A stretch of 64,000 nucleotides of DNA from Bombyx mori. Its lineage: Eukaryota; Arthropoda; Insecta; Lepidoptera; Bombycidae. The translations under genes were made by a program, and so were the position numbers. The notes under the pieces were generated by a model. The model saw nothing but the letters and a program-made list of their open reading frames with translations. It made no database searches and was not told the DNA's origin. Shown in pieces: positions 10,165-21,795 of this stretch. The stretch is from the NCBI RefSeq assembly GCF_030269925.1, contig NC_085123.1, positions 8,060,001-8,124,000 on the forward strand. Direction: 5' to 3'. The first letter of the stretch is position 1, and each line of letters starts with the position of its first letter.

Positions 10165-10458
10165 ATTTAATATAAAAATGAATTGCTGTTCGTTAGTCTC
10201 GCTAAAACTCGAGAACGGCTGGACCGATTTGGCTAATTTTGGTCTTGAATTATTTGTGTCCGTTGAAGTCCGGAGAAGGTTTAAAAGGTAGATAAATATG
10301 AAAATGCTCGGAATTAAATAAAAATAACAATTTTGTTTTTCTTTCGATTTGTCCCCCGTCGGACGGATTCCTTTTGTTTGTTTTAAGTTTATTTTATACA
10401 AAAGTTTAGGTATTTTATTTATCGATTGAGGCACTACGAAGTCTGCTGGGTCCGCTAG
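10165..10458 (+). mobile_element. Helitron-like non-autonomous repeat (family B)
   Basis: It runs from 'aaaatgaattgctgttcgtt' to 'gtctgctgggtccgctag' followed by T. Four other copies lie in the window. The usual TCTATATA start is missing here. The spurious 132-codon frame across it is not a gene. Confidence 0.7.
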
Positions 10459-10978
10459 TTTTTTTATAAAACTAGACATCACCAAACGGTAAAGCGATGC
10501 TTACACCAGGTGGTCTAGGAAACCAGTTACAAAAGCTTACATGTTTTTGTCCGAATCAGCACCTAGTTATGTTAAATATTTGGCCAGTTAATTATCATGT
10601 TTACTGTCCCGATTTGGGTCAGGTCTCGTTCGGAGAGCGGTAATACTACGACCGGCTTGCAAATCAGTTGACATTGGCATTCGATAACGATATCGAGCAC
10701 TCACCTACACATGATCATTGCATATGTGTTTGTTTAAATATGAACTGCGGATGCAGTGTGTTGTTTATGTTCGGGATGAGTCATTTTGTTTATTTGTTTA
10801 TTGGTTTTCTCGTTTCTTATAAGAATTACTTATTGACCCGAGGAATTACTTAAATTGTAAGGTCGCGCTACACTTCAGTATAGCAGTCTTCCCGAAATGT
10901 TGTTTAGGGAGTTATTACATTAATACCACTTTAAAGATTACAAATTGACTTCTTTTGGCTCACGGGCTTTTTTTTTTA
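10459..10978. other. No gene recognised
   Basis: A 61-codon frame at 10668-10853 has no recognisable domain. The stretch is otherwise featureless. Confidence 0.35.
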
Positions 10979-11210
10979 CTGGTGGTAGGACCTCTTGTGA
11001 GTCCGCGCGGGTAGGTACCACCGCCCTGCCTATTTCTGCCGTGAAGCAGTAATGCGTTTCGGTCTGAAGGGTAGGGCAGCCGTTGTAACTATACTGAGAT
11101 CTTAGAACTTATATCTCAAGGTGGGTGGCTCATTTATGTTGTAGATGTATATGGGCTCCAGTAACCACTTAACACCAGGTGGGCTGTGAGCTCGTCCACC
11201 CATTATGTTA
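10979..11210 (+). mobile_element. Bm1-type SINE, 5'-truncated
   Basis: It starts at 'actggtggtaggacctcttg' and keeps the body and the 'gctgtgagctcgtccaccca' tail. The tRNA-like head is missing. Confidence 0.85.
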
Positions 11211-11737
11211 CTCAACTAGCAACTTTTTACTTTTTTTGTTGGTAGTGTTTTTCTTTTAATTTTATTAGTTTTCGGGCAAACACAGCGTATCACATGCACA
11301 TAAAATCTTTTCATTTCAATACTGTGTTATTTTTAATTCCGCTAAGTACGATTTCTCGACTCAAGAATATAACGAGTAAAATTTAAATATCTTAAGTAAT
11401 AATTTAAGTGGTAATATTTTATAATAATCAAAATCATTATTCTGCAAACGTCACACATTGGTGGTAATCATATTATGAATATTTATCTGGCATTATGAAT
11501 CTGCTGTCGGATTCATAGACAATTAACCTAGATTGGACAAGTTAAATACCATTCCTCGCTAACGATGTCTGGAGGCGGATTAATTAATTAAGACACTACT
11601 AATTCGCACGTTCTTGGGTTGATCCATAATTCAGTTTTTATTTTAAATAATAAGTTATAGCCGTATCCATATATTGGTTATTGGGTTTGATATATTCGTA
11701 TATTGGTTTAATAGCTATATCCACCCAGTTAAGGGTA
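11211..11737. other. AT-rich DNA, nothing recognised
   Basis: No ORF, RNA gene or known repeat was seen. Confidence 0.4.
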
Positions 11738-11954
11738 TCACTACATAGTATAAAGCAAAGTCGCTTTCTCGGTCCCTATATCCCTATGTATGCTTAAATC
11801 TTTAAAACTACGCAACGGATTTTGATGCGGTTTTTTTAATAGATAGAGTGATTGAAGAGGAAGGTTTATATATATAAATAATAACATCCATTAAATAGTG
11901 GAGAAATCAATAATAAATTACAGTTTCCGAAGCGAAGCGAGGGCGGGTCGTTAG
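11738..11954 (+). mobile_element. Helitron-like repeat (family D)
   Basis: It starts A|TCACTACATAGTATAAA and contains 'aaaactacgcaacggatttt'. It ends 'gaagcgaagcgagggcgggt' followed by cgttag|t, a decayed CTAG|T. I know this sequence as a common lepidopteran dispersed repeat, but its class is inferred from the ends. Confidence 0.55.
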
Positions 11955-12537
11955 TTTAACAATAATTTACAAGCAGAGCGTAAATGTGTATGTTACGGAT
12001 ATTGTCTCTAGGTGAGGAATGAATGCAATGTACCTGAATGAACTACTTTGTCACAGTTCTAGAGAAACTAACAAAGGTATGGAACCAGGAACAAACATGG
12101 TGGAAAGGCGGCTACCGTAGGTACAACGACCAGTTTAAAGTCAGTGTGCGCGAGTCTATTTACTCGTTAGTACTAAGTCGCGGTGAAAGTTGCCGGTGAC
12201 GCACTTTTGTATTCACGCAACTCACGGGCGCGAGTAATTTACGTTACCATTGTAATGAGGCCTCCCTCGCCTTGCCCATCAATTTAACCGTTATATTATA
12301 GATGAGATTCCAATTGAATGTTGACAGGTCAAGATATATTTGTCGTAGTGTAAGATAAATCGTTGGTCGTGGCCCCAGCCGAATGTACGTCCGATCTGCC
12401 CAGACATGCGGGTTTCGATTCGTGCCTAGCATCCGGAATACATTTTTTTTATCTCATAAATAATAAAATGGACATTATTATTACAGTTTATGAAGTAATT
12501 CATTGTTCAGTTTAAATTAAAGTATAATTACTACTGT
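11955..12537. other. 3' flank of the dynein gene
   Basis: No coding sequence is seen. No AATAAA signal (TTTATT on the plus strand) is visible within about 100 nt after the stop at 12538, so the transcript end was not placed. Confidence 0.4.
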
Positions 12538-14250
12538 TCACGTAATCGATAAACTACGAGAAAAGCTTTCTGCATCCCGCAGGTCTTGTTTTATGATTTT
12601 GAAATATTCATCAGTCAATTTTTGTAAGTCGTCTTCATTTTGATCATCTCCGGGGCTATTTATTATTGCTTCCTGTTCCATGCGTGCTCTTAAATTAATT
12701 TCTTTTAAGCGGTTGTCTAAAATATGTTCTCGCCGCGTTTCACGTTCATACGTTTGCATCATAAGATGTTTGTCATTAAAATCTGGTGTTGTCATATTTT
12801 CAGATAAATGTAATAGGTACAAAGCCCCGAAGTTATCTCCCACAGCTACCGATTCACCATCAGAATACGGACTAATTTTCGTAAGTTCATTCTGGGATAG
12901 TTTCAAAGCGGTCAAAGGTTCTTTGTATTTACGTAGAAAATCCCAATAGTAGAATGTTCCATTCTTGCACACTACCATGTAGCTAGAAAATCGAAGTGGC
13001 GCCCAAGTAGCGTCAGTTACTTCGTACCGATACGGTCTCGTGACTATTATAGGAGCAGTATGCACTTCTTCACTCCACACACGAACCGAATAATCGCCGC
13101 AAGTAAGGAACATTCGTGAAGTACAATTACTTCGTTGAACGGTTCTAACGGGACCCGAATGAGCTTCCCAATACGAAGGTAAAGTTTCTGAATGAGTTCT
13201 TCCCATGCGATTCACGTTTAAAACTAAGCCTGATTCAGTTCCACACAAAAATCTTGTTGATAGAGAAGAGTTAAATTCCATTGAAGAAATACCTTCAGCG
13301 TTACCTATGTTTGGATTCTCATTAGGTCTTAGTTTTATTGACATTATTAGACAATCTATTGGTTGATTAAGATTTCTCACATCCCACCATAAACATTGAC
13401 CGTCTAGAGAGCCAGTGAAAAATTCGGTTTGTGTTCTAGAATGTGTATAAAGCAATGCTGTGATTGGTCCACGATGTGAATTATAAATAGAAGTTTGTGA
13501 AATAGGTTTTTTGCCCTCACGAATGTCGAATAAATTTACTGTACCATTTTGTAGGCCTGCGATGACTTGTTCGGGATTTAATGAAGAACATGCTAATTGC
13601 CAACAAGCTTCCTCCGGAGTTATTTCATGTGCCGGGATCGTTTGTCGATTTAGATCCCAGAAGAAACATGAATTATTTTCATGAGTAGTTCTGGGGTTGC
13701 TATATGCAACTACAAGCTTTGGTTTCTTTTCGTTTGTCCATTGAATGCAACTAATAGGTCGCGAAGAGGGATCACGGAAAACATTCGCTATTTTTACATC
13801 GTATTTCTCGACAGGCTTTTGCGACTCCATATCGCAGAAGTAGGCTTGGTATAATTCGATTGCGTTGTTTTGATCTAGATAATGATTCATTACAGGCGCT
13901 AGGTTCAGTACAGTATGTACGTAGTTATCGTCGTGCATAACGCGACGGCGATGCCGATTTACGTGGTCTTCGTTGTAAATGTGCACCTCACGGGGCCATC
14001 CACCTTCAGTGTGGTTAATGCCTTGTTCGTGAACTACCACGGGCTCAGTGTTCGTTTCGTTTTCCGACTGCGCCATTGTTGATTGCACTAGACGGTGCAC
14101 GGGATTCCGCAACATATATTGTTTTTGTTCGTCTTTGTTTGGTATAATGGAATCTACAATATGGGCTGGCACTTTTTGAAATAATGTCTGCCTTCCGAAG
14201 TTTTTCCGGAGTTTTGTATAGCCATAATCTGATTTAATATAGGAAAACAT
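12538..14250 (-). CDS. DNAI2: Axonemal outer-arm dynein intermediate chain 2 (DNAI2/IC69 family), intronless
   Basis: A single 570-residue frame runs from an ATG at 14248-14250 to TGA. DNAI2 proteins hold dynein heavy chains to the base of the outer arm in the motile axoneme; in a moth this means the sperm flagellum. The family N-terminus is visible: RNPVHRLVQS (about 48), NHTEGGWPREV (about 80), then DDNYVHTVLN and YLDQNNAIELYQAYF. WD40 repeats follow over about 165-470, with WD-type units such as SLDGQCLWWDVR and CGDYSVRVWSEE. A charged tail has ETRREHILDNRLKEINLRAR (about 508-527), as in vertebrate DNAI2. Length is close to the family's usual 600. Having no introns is unusual for this family and may mean a retrogene, although no poly-A trace or flanking duplication is visible. 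The frame is undamaged. Confidence 0.93.
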   Translation of the reverse strand: MFSYIKSDYGYTKLRKNFGRQTLFQKVPAHIVDSIIPNKDEQKQYMLRNPVHRLVQSTMAQSENETNTEPVVVHEQGINHTEGGWPREVHIYNEDHVNRHRRRVMHDDNYVHTVLNLAPVMNHYLDQNNAIELYQAYFCDMESQKPVEKYDVKIANVFRDPSSRPISCIQWTNEKKPKLVVAYSNPRTTHENNSCFFWDLNRQTIPAHEITPEEACWQLACSSLNPEQVIAGLQNGTVNLFDIREGKKPISQTSIYNSHRGPITALLYTHSRTQTEFFTGSLDGQCLWWDVRNLNQPIDCLIMSIKLRPNENPNIGNAEGISSMEFNSSLSTRFLCGTESGLVLNVNRMGRTHSETLPSYWEAHSGPVRTVQRSNCTSRMFLTCGDYSVRVWSEEVHTAPIIVTRPYRYEVTDATWAPLRFSSYMVVCKNGTFYYWDFLRKYKEPLTALKLSQNELTKISPYSDGESVAVGDNFGALYLLHLSENMTTPDFNDKHLMMQTYERETRREHILDNRLKEINLRARMEQEAIINSPGDDQNEDDLQKLTDEYFKIIKQDLRDAESFSRSLSIT

Positions 14251-15117
14251 AAGTTTTTTTTTTTAAATAAGTTTTCAATTTATTTCAGTAATAACGTGTA
14301 AAAATAGTATGTTTATGACAGATTTCACCATTGGATCAACTTGGCCGTGCCTTGAAACCAGTCAACGAGTATTATTACAATACCAAGTGTGACTAACACG
14401 TCACGATTACTTAGGAACACATGTGTCCTTGGACCGTTAGGTATCGCTTTATTACACAATACAACGTCTAAATAAATCTTAAAAATGAGAATAATAATTG
14501 ATGGTTTCAGCTTTCAAAGATTCCATTAAATTTCGAATGTTCGAATTATGCCGTTTTGACCAGGAAATGTCGTAACAATATTGTCGAAGGCAGAGTTGTT
14601 ATGCAGACTGCATAAATATGCATTGAGAACATACGTACATAAATTATTATGGCAATAACAGCTAGCGAGAAGCGAGACTCGATGTTACAACTGCTGTGTG
14701 CTTGCTTATACACTCTACTTACTACTGTTTCAACATCATAATGTTTGTTTATAAAACAATACAATTATTGTATGGTTCTAAAGCACTTGATAAGCAGGGG
14801 AGCGTTCGGTACTATTCTTAGGTTTGTACTTAAAATCTATATCTGGAAAGACTTAAAATTGCGGGTGTCAACATATTATTATCGGTATCAATTCAGGCGT
14901 TTAAACATCAGTCGTAATCATTCAATTGTAAAAAAATGCGGTCGATCAAATAAAAGTACTAACTTCGTGCATTGTTTTGGCAAGAGTCAAGAGCCGCATA
15001 AAATATTAATGAATTAACTTTCTTACCATAAAATACGAACACCGTTTACTTCGCCGGTATCGCACAAATGCTATTTAACATCACATGTTTTGATTCCACA
15101 CTGTTAAGATTATCGCA
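14251..15117. other. 5' side of the dynein gene, no coding sequence recognised
   Basis: The region just upstream of the ATG is A/T-rich (a T-run at 14254-14263 on the plus strand). Short open frames at 14546-14764 and 14745-15017 show no domain or codon signal. Confidence 0.4.
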
Positions 15118-15357
15118 TCACTTATTCGTCGCATTCAATGGTGTCGTTGGTCTGTCACGATTTTGGCACAACACAATATTTTGAGTCACGTTTAGAAATC
15201 TGAAATCGTGGATGGTGCGCGCGCGCGGCGTACGCTCATTGAAGCGGTCGTCACTCGAGTGAGTGGCCGGACGAACTGGCAAAGGAAGGCGCGTGACGAA
15301 CTCGCGGTAGTACTCGTTGTGCAGTAGTAGTTGTTGTCGACTAAAGACTGGTTTCAT
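15118..15357 (-). CDS. Unassigned short ORF or exon
   Basis: A 79-codon frame starts MKPVFSRQQLLLHNEYYREF and is rich in Arg, Pro and Thr. Its DNA is clearly more GC-rich than its neighbours (15200-15310), which suits a coding exon. It lies on the same strand as, and about 870 nt upstream of, the dynein intermediate chain. I recognise no domain. It could be a small testis-type gene, an exon of a larger one, or chance. Confidence 0.3.
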   Translation of the reverse strand: MKPVFSRQQLLLHNEYYREFVTRLPLPVRPATHSSDDRFNERTPRARTIHDFRFLNVTQNIVLCQNRDRPTTPLNATNK

Positions 15358-15521
15358 TTATGAGTTCCTTGACAACCGGTGGAAGGCTGATGAATGATTA
15401 TTATACACGTTACTTTTGTTGGTCTTAACAGTTCTCCGTCAAATGACATATGGTACAACGTTTACTGTTTCCTGTTCTTTTAAATCGGTGACCTATCTTT
15501 GAAGTTATCAGAAAGAAAATG

Positions 15522-15854
15522 TTACATAACTTTGGAGCTCGGTAGTTCCGTAGTAGTTTGGAATTTTTCCTGATAATCGGGTAAGAATGCTAAAAAAGAA
15601 TTAAAGACTTTAGGGACATTGTTGGCGATGTAGGCCAATGGCTGCGATAATGCCTGTGTCACGACACCGCGTGCACCGCCTAGTAGTACTCTACGAAAGC
15701 GACGTGTTTCGCTAACAACGCGAACGTGTACCGGACTAATTCTCGCCGTATTTTGTGGAACAATAACATTTAGTAGTTTCAGTTTAGTGAGTTTCAGTCC
15801 ATTGTTCGAATTCCGTAGCCAGAAGGTAAAAGCGGAACTATTTAGTTTTGTCAT
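15522..15854 (-). CDS. Unassigned 110-residue ORF
   Basis: This frame contains a mixed hydrophobic and basic sequence (for example RRFRRVLLGGARGVVTQ in the middle) with no known domain, signal peptide or repeat. It lies 165 nt upstream of the ORF at 15118-15357 on the same strand but in its own frame. It does not match any repeat family found elsewhere in the window. Confidence 0.28.
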   Translation of the reverse strand: MTKLNSSAFTFWLRNSNNGLKLTKLKLLNVIVPQNTARISPVHVRVVSETRRFRRVLLGGARGVVTQALSQPLAYIANNVPKVFNSFLAFLPDYQEKFQTTTELPSSKVM

Positions 15855-18135
15855 GTCCGTAGGTTCTAAAAGCTATTCTACTCGGTAGATAGGTAATTGT
15901 ATAAAATTGATGAATTTTCGAAATTAGGTACCTAGATAGGTATATTGTTAACTGCTATGAAATGTTCTAAAAATTTAAAAAGTTGATTTTAGGGGCAAGA
16001 ATCTAGGCAAGCTAGAAACGTTAGATCTGTAGTGAATGTTATCATAACATCCTTCTCCAAGCGACATTTAAAAATTCCTTGATGGCAGGTAGCAGCTTGG
16101 CTGTGGCCTTGGCATTGCTAATGTCTATGAGGTCAGATGTACGCTTGTCAATGTCAGTAATAAAAACAATTCGAAGATTTCTATCTTTTTTAATTAGATA
16201 AATTTAGTTTTAAAACTTCGCAAAATGAAGGTCGGTGAGCTTAAAAGAAGTTTTAAAAGAAATCTTTAAAAAAAAAAATGTGCATCGATATTATTTTTGG
16301 AAATGAGATATTTTCATGCGTACTATCCGCATCTTTAAACAGAATGTTGTATCGAATCCGGCTTAAATAGAAAAATATTATAGAATATCGTGAAATTAAA
16401 TGAATTTCATTAAAGTAGTCATAGTCAAGGGTTAAACGGCATAATTGCTCTAATGACGGTCTTTCAAATTCAGTCGTACCTTCAGTTGATTGCTAATTGA
16501 CCCGAGCCTGGCCTTGTGCTCATAGCATGGCATATCTGTCAACTTAATCAGTCACAGTGTCGGTTATTCAATTTATAAGGTTTTTATTGAAGTTTTGCGA
16601 TTACACCTCTCGTTTGTTCGTGACTGATTATAAAACCAATCGAATTATGTTTTATGTATTAATAACCCTTTACAATACAATTGCCCTGTGAAGTTTTTCA
16701 ACATTTTTTAAAAATCACTTTAATAATAAAAACAATCTAGTGTAAGCTCTAATTAGCGTGCTTCTATTAAATTATAATGAGGTACCTACTCAGATTGTTG
16801 GTCTCTGGTTGTTGTAATTGTACGATTAACTGTGTTAGCGCATGCAGATTAATAATTAAAAGAGGTCGTGTATACGATTGGTCACGTGCAATCACAGGTC
16901 CTATGACAATGGGCTTGCCCAATAAACGCTTTATTGATTGCGTTGTTGGGTGAATGGGCTCACTGCCTCTTGGTGTACAGCTGTTATTGGAGGCCATGGA
17001 CATAGCAACGTCGATGCCGTCAACCACTTAGAAATGGACGAAATTTTTTATGGTAAAAAAAATAGGGTAGTAAGACGTCTTGAAACGCATGACTGCTTCG
17101 TGGAAGAAATAAGCAGGATGGTGGTATCTACCGTTCAGGTTTAGAATTTGCCCTACCACTAGTCAATGCCAGTTGGTGATTGCATTATACGTTGCTGCTG
17201 GTGTTAATACTCGGAGAACTCTCATTCGTCGGTGAATCTCTAAATCGCCTTTTATGACACCCACGAAAAGAAATTTGGGTTGTGCTATTCTAGGTCGACG
17301 CCACACAACCAAGGTTTACGACGAAAGGAAGATCTTCCACCGAGCGGGTGATATTTCTCGATAGACCGACTGTCCGAATGTTGTTCGGAACTTGTGTATA
17401 TGCATACTTTTCTTGAAAATGTCGTAAGCGAGATTTAGGCATATGTCATATATCTTGTGTTGTATGATGCCTACCGCTATAATTTAAAAGTTCTAACTTC
17501 AATTATTGTGTTGATAATTGTATCAGAAGCATTAAAAACGACGTGAAGGCATCGAAACATTGTTTCGAATATTTTTCTAAACGCTATTTCAAATTACTTA
17601 GATTATTTAGGAACAGATAATATTTACTAGAACTATAACATTTTTTTTGTGAATATTCTGTCAGCAAATTGATTTAACCATTCAACTGATAATACTCTGT
17701 AAATAACAAGTGCCTACAAAAGCTGACCTCATAGATGTATTTCTGAAAGCGAACAATAGGCTCGTGATATATCGACGCATTGCCACAGTCTTCATTTTGC
17801 GCAAATGAATGACTTCTTTGTAGACACAATGGACAATGAAGCGTGCTCGAGCCGGAGTAGGAATGAAGACGATTTGAAAGAATAAAAAAAAACGATTGTC
17901 TTAAAGTATTTCAAGTACTTGGTCTACATGATATTACTAGTTTTTTGTGTTACGAGAAACTAGAGATATAATCAATTGTTTAATTCAAACTAAAGAAACT
18001 GGATCTTTTAAAGTATGAAGAATATGGTGATGGTATCTGAAACAAGACTGGGCAGTTGAGTTATTGATAAAATCTCAAAGTATTCTTTAGCAAAATATTA
18101 TTCGCGGCAGAAAAAAACGAACTCACCAATAACTT
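15855..18135. other. No gene; scattered LINE 3' fragments
   Basis: A fragment at about 16083-16135 ('ggtagcagcttggctg', 'ttggcattgctaatgtct') matches the LINE 3' end found at 54344-54465. A stretch at about 17228-17300 ('tgacacccacgaaaagaaat') looks like another LINE 3' end read backward. The remainder is unassigned. Confidence 0.4.
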
Positions 18136-18383
18136 CACTGGTGGTAGGACCTCTTGGGAGTCCGCACGGGTAGGTACCACCACCCCGCCTATTTCCGCCG
18201 TGAAGCAGTTATGCGTTTCGGTTCGAAGGGTGGGGTAGCCGTTGTAACTATACTGAGATCTTAGAACTTATATCTCGAGGTGGGTGGCGCATTTACGTTG
18301 TAGATGTCTATGGGCTCCAGTAACCACTTAACACCAGGTGGGCTGTGAGCTCGTCCATCCATCTAAGCTATAAAAAAAAAAAC
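18136..18383 (+). mobile_element. Bm1-type SINE, 5'-truncated
   Basis: It begins 'cactggtggtaggacctctt' and ends 'ccatctaagctataaaaa' with an A-run. It is close to consensus over its whole length. Confidence 0.88.
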
Positions 18384-19119
18384 AAATAACTGTTGATTTA
18401 TTTAAATCGGAGATAAATAAATTTTATTTAATGAGAAATGAATCATAAAACTTATTTATGCTTCACGACGTAGTCAATAATATTATTAATGACGAAGGTA
18501 AACAACTGTAAGGAAATAATACACAGCAATTATAGAATTATTAGTTTTTGGCGTCAATTTTAATGTGTATGTATGAGAAATGTAGAATTTGTATTTCATC
18601 GATAATTGTAAGTAGTAGTGATAGTGAATAAAAACATTACGTGGAAAATCCTGACGTAATAAATTTGTATCCCGACATAAATTAAAGAAGTTGAATACGA
18701 CTGTTTGTTTATTTGTCACGTTTATCAACTGATGGTATGCAATATGTTATTTTAGGAAAAGACACAAGTATATAACACATATGGTTTATTTACGTGATAC
18801 ACACTGTTCTTGGGAAACAAGGATACATATTGACGTATGTAGTAACTAAAATCCTAAATCCTAATCCAGTTCCTTGGACGCTGAAATGACTAAAGGTTTA
18901 TAGTTTTATTGACCTTGCGCTCGGTACGGTCCCAGCGTAATTGGGCCTTTGTATCTCGGATCAGTCCAATAACTCAGCCGCCTTGACAATACTGACCGTT
19001 TCTTGTTTCTGTATCACGTTTATTTGCGTTTCACGCTATACCAGATAAATGTCGGGGATTACTTTGCGATTTAGATTTAAAATGGCTGTTCTTGGGTATC
19101 GCAATAACTTCATGAGCTG
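18384..19119. other. AT-rich DNA, nothing recognised
   Basis: Only short, unconvincing frames (for example 18486-18728) are present. Confidence 0.4.
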
Positions 19120-19432
19120 CACGTCATTTCGGTTCCTCCCGATCCACTAACGGTGCTTCTAGGTACTTCAAGCACCGGTCACCGTTCTCGTGGAACCCGT
19201 CGCATGCGACGAAGGGCTCGACGAGCAAATTAACCCTCAGACACAGCCCACTGAGTTTCTCGCCGGATCTTCTCCGTGGGTCGCGTTTTCGATCCGGTGG
19301 TAGATTCTGCGAAGCACGGCTCTTGCTAGAGTTCGTGTTAGCAACGTCGTCTGGTTTGAGCCCCGTGAGCTCACCTACTAGTTAAGGTTACGCTGGAATA
19401 GCCTCTCAAGGCTACCAGCTTAGATAGGGAAA
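19120..19432 (+). mobile_element. LINE 3'-end repeat (family F)
   Basis: It is nearly collinear with 61433-61745 from 'cctcccgatccactaacggt' to 'ctcaaggctaccagcttaga', then ends in an A-run. Confidence 0.7.
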
Positions 19433-19596
19433 AAAAAACACAAGCTGGGACATTTAATTGGTTTTAGGTAGATAAAAAAATAATTAGTTAGTAGCATTTA
19501 TAGTTAGTAGCATTTCAGTAGAAATTTCAAAAAAGCGGAAGTATTCGGGTTTGGGGTCTTCTTATTCTTTTTGCCTTCTTATTCTTTTTTATGAGA

Positions 19597-19796
19597 CGAT
19601 GGGCTCTTGGGGCCCTGAAGCAAAGAAATTTTTATCAGAAATCTCCAAACGCTTGAAGGAGGCTACACGTGATGCTAAGGCTGGCTGGTACTTTGCGCAG
19701 AGAGTGAGTCTGGCTGTCCAACGAGGTAACGTAAGTATCTTGGGAACTGTGCCTCCTTCAAGCGCATTGGAAGATTTGCTCTACTTTATGAATTAA
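19597..19796 (+). pseudogene. Possible C-terminal relic of a reverse-transcriptase ORF
   Basis: The 3' part of an open frame reads MGSWGPEAKKFLSEISKRL and then FAQRVSLAVQRGNVSILGT. A pattern of 'W...A..F...I...L...T.D......F..QR.S.A.QRGN...I.GT' is familiar to me from the ends of some invertebrate reverse-transcriptase-bearing ORFs. No catalytic part is seen upstream and the source element is not identified. Confidence 0.3.
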
Positions 19797-20722
19797 TTTA
19801 TGTTAAATTATTTTGATTTGTTATTTATTAATAAAGAACACTTCCAAAGTAGCATTTATTAATATAGAATTTGTTACGTGCTCTACTCAAATATACTAAT
19901 AGATATTCCGTTCATATTTATTATAAAAATATGATAATTTGAAAACTATCTTTCTGAACTTCAACAACATTTTCGAACAAATGTCGTAAAATCAAATATA
20001 AAAAGGTATGTACGTCAGTCACCGATATGCTGAACACAAATGAAATCTATAGGAAAAAGCGCCGAACAAATTATAAAGGTTCAAAAAGATTGATTGTTAA
20101 TTAACGAATTTTTCGCATTTATAATTATGTGCCCTAATTTCGAAAATATTCCACATCGATGCGGTCATATTTCAACCGTTCCCTTCATGAAGCAGCGAAA
20201 ACGCTCCTATATCTCTCTCTGGAGATTTGAAACCACAACATCCACGTGATTTATGCGAAGTTCGGATGCCATTAATCATGCGTTGTCAATTGGAAAGCGT
20301 CCCATTTTCTTTAGAAGATATTTGCGGTTCTTCAGAAGTAAGTATCGAAGTGTCTTCCAGCAAGTTTATCTGTTGACGTTCAGTTTCTTTACAAACTTGC
20401 AGCAGAGACTTCCGATTCCGCAATCCTAATCGATATTTAAAATTTAAATAACAGAATTGAACTAATTTTAAGTGAAATATGTGTTTTTTCTCATTGTCTC
20501 ACAACTTACAGGAAGAATCTGTCGCGGATCATTTCCCAATTAAATATAAATTAAACCTAAGCAATCAATCGAATGTAATTAAATCTTAGTTATATATAGT
20601 TTTTATTTTGGTTGATAATGTACTGTCGATTGCACCTATATTGAAGTGACATCTGCCATGTACTTTTGTCAGTTTGTCAATGTTTTGTATTGATGATCAC
20701 TTTGTTGGTGCAACTTAATAAA
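19797..20722. other. AT-rich DNA, nothing recognised
   Basis: No ORF above 60 codons and no known repeat was seen. Confidence 0.4.
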
Positions 20723-21025
20723 TCTATATCTATATATTAGGTATATAAAAATGAATTGCTGTTCGTTAGTCTCGCTAAAATTCGAGAACGGTTGGACCGA
20801 TTTGGCTAATTTTGGTCTTGAATTATTTGTGGAAGTCCAGAGAAGGTTTAAAAGGTAGATAAATATGAATATGCTCGGAATTAAATAAAAATAACAATGT
20901 TGTTTTTCTTTTGATGTGTCTCCCTTCGTACGGATTCCTTTTGTTTGTTTTAAGTTTATTTTATACAAAATTTTAGATCTTTTATTTATCGATTGAGGCA
21001 CTACGAAGTCTGCCGGGTCAGCTAG
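20723..21025 (+). mobile_element. Helitron-like repeat (family B), near-complete
   Basis: It starts A|TCTATATCTATATATTAGG, contains 'gaattgctgttcgttagtct', and ends gccgggtcagCTAG|T. The A and T flanks fit Helitron insertion. Confidence 0.75.
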
Positions 21026-21217
21026 TAAATAAATAAATTTAAATAATTTACATTTTATTGCACACAAGATGAGATAAATTAGTTTCGTAAAAACGGTAGG
21101 TAAAAATGGTTGTTTCATCGTAACGGCGATATCTTCTACTCAACTTTATTTAAACTAGATTCGTTTTATGTTCACTTTCGGCTTGCGTTAAATTTCACAA
21201 TATTTTGTAACATCAGA

Positions 21218-21400
21218 AGTCTTCGTGCCCTAAAAGATAAGACGCCTGGTGTTCTCGTATCGACTTATGCAACTATGCCGGTGTTCAAATCCCGCAGGTG
21301 GATACCAAACTTTCTAATGAAAAACGTACTTGACTCATGTTCACGAATGATTTCCACGAAAAAGGAATAACATCGCGTAATAAAAATCCGTATATTTCTT
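21218..21400 (+). mobile_element. Bm1-type SINE, 5' (tRNA-like) part only
   Basis: It begins 'cttcgtgccctaaaagataa' and has a B box-like ggtgttcaaatcc. It continues to 'aaaaggaataacatcgcgta' and then stops. Confidence 0.75.
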
Positions 21401-21593
21401 TCTGCAAGTACTATATTATATACAACTGAGACATAAACCTCAAGGCTGAAAATTGTATAGGCACTTAAAATCTGTTGGTCCGTGAGCTCGTTTACTCGTT
21501 TAAGTAAAACGTAATAATTCAGATTTTAGATATGGAGCTATTAAAATAATGTCTGTACCTACCTGCTGAAACAGAGGTTTTACTGGTGGTAGG

Positions 21594-21795
21594 ACATCTT
21601 GTGAGTCCGCACGGGTAGGTAATGTGTTTCGGCTTAAAGGGTGGGGCAGCCGTTGTAACTATATTATACTTATACCTTAGAACTTATATTTCAAGGTGAG
21701 TGGCGGCATTTACGTTGAAAATGTCTTTGGGCTCCGGTAACCACTTACCACCAGGTGGGCTGTGAGCTCGTCTACTCATGTATGAAAAAAAAAAA
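21594..21795 (+). mobile_element. Bm1-type SINE with internal deletion
   Basis: 'gggtaggtaatgtgtttcgg' shows that the segment between the first block and the 'atgcgtttcgg' block is missing. The same deletion is in the copy at 24650. Confidence 0.8.

Noticed and set aside
10087..10485. 132-codon minus-strand ORF
   Set aside because: It is a read-through of Helitron-like family B; the same frame appears in the copies at 20.7 and 45.2 kb.
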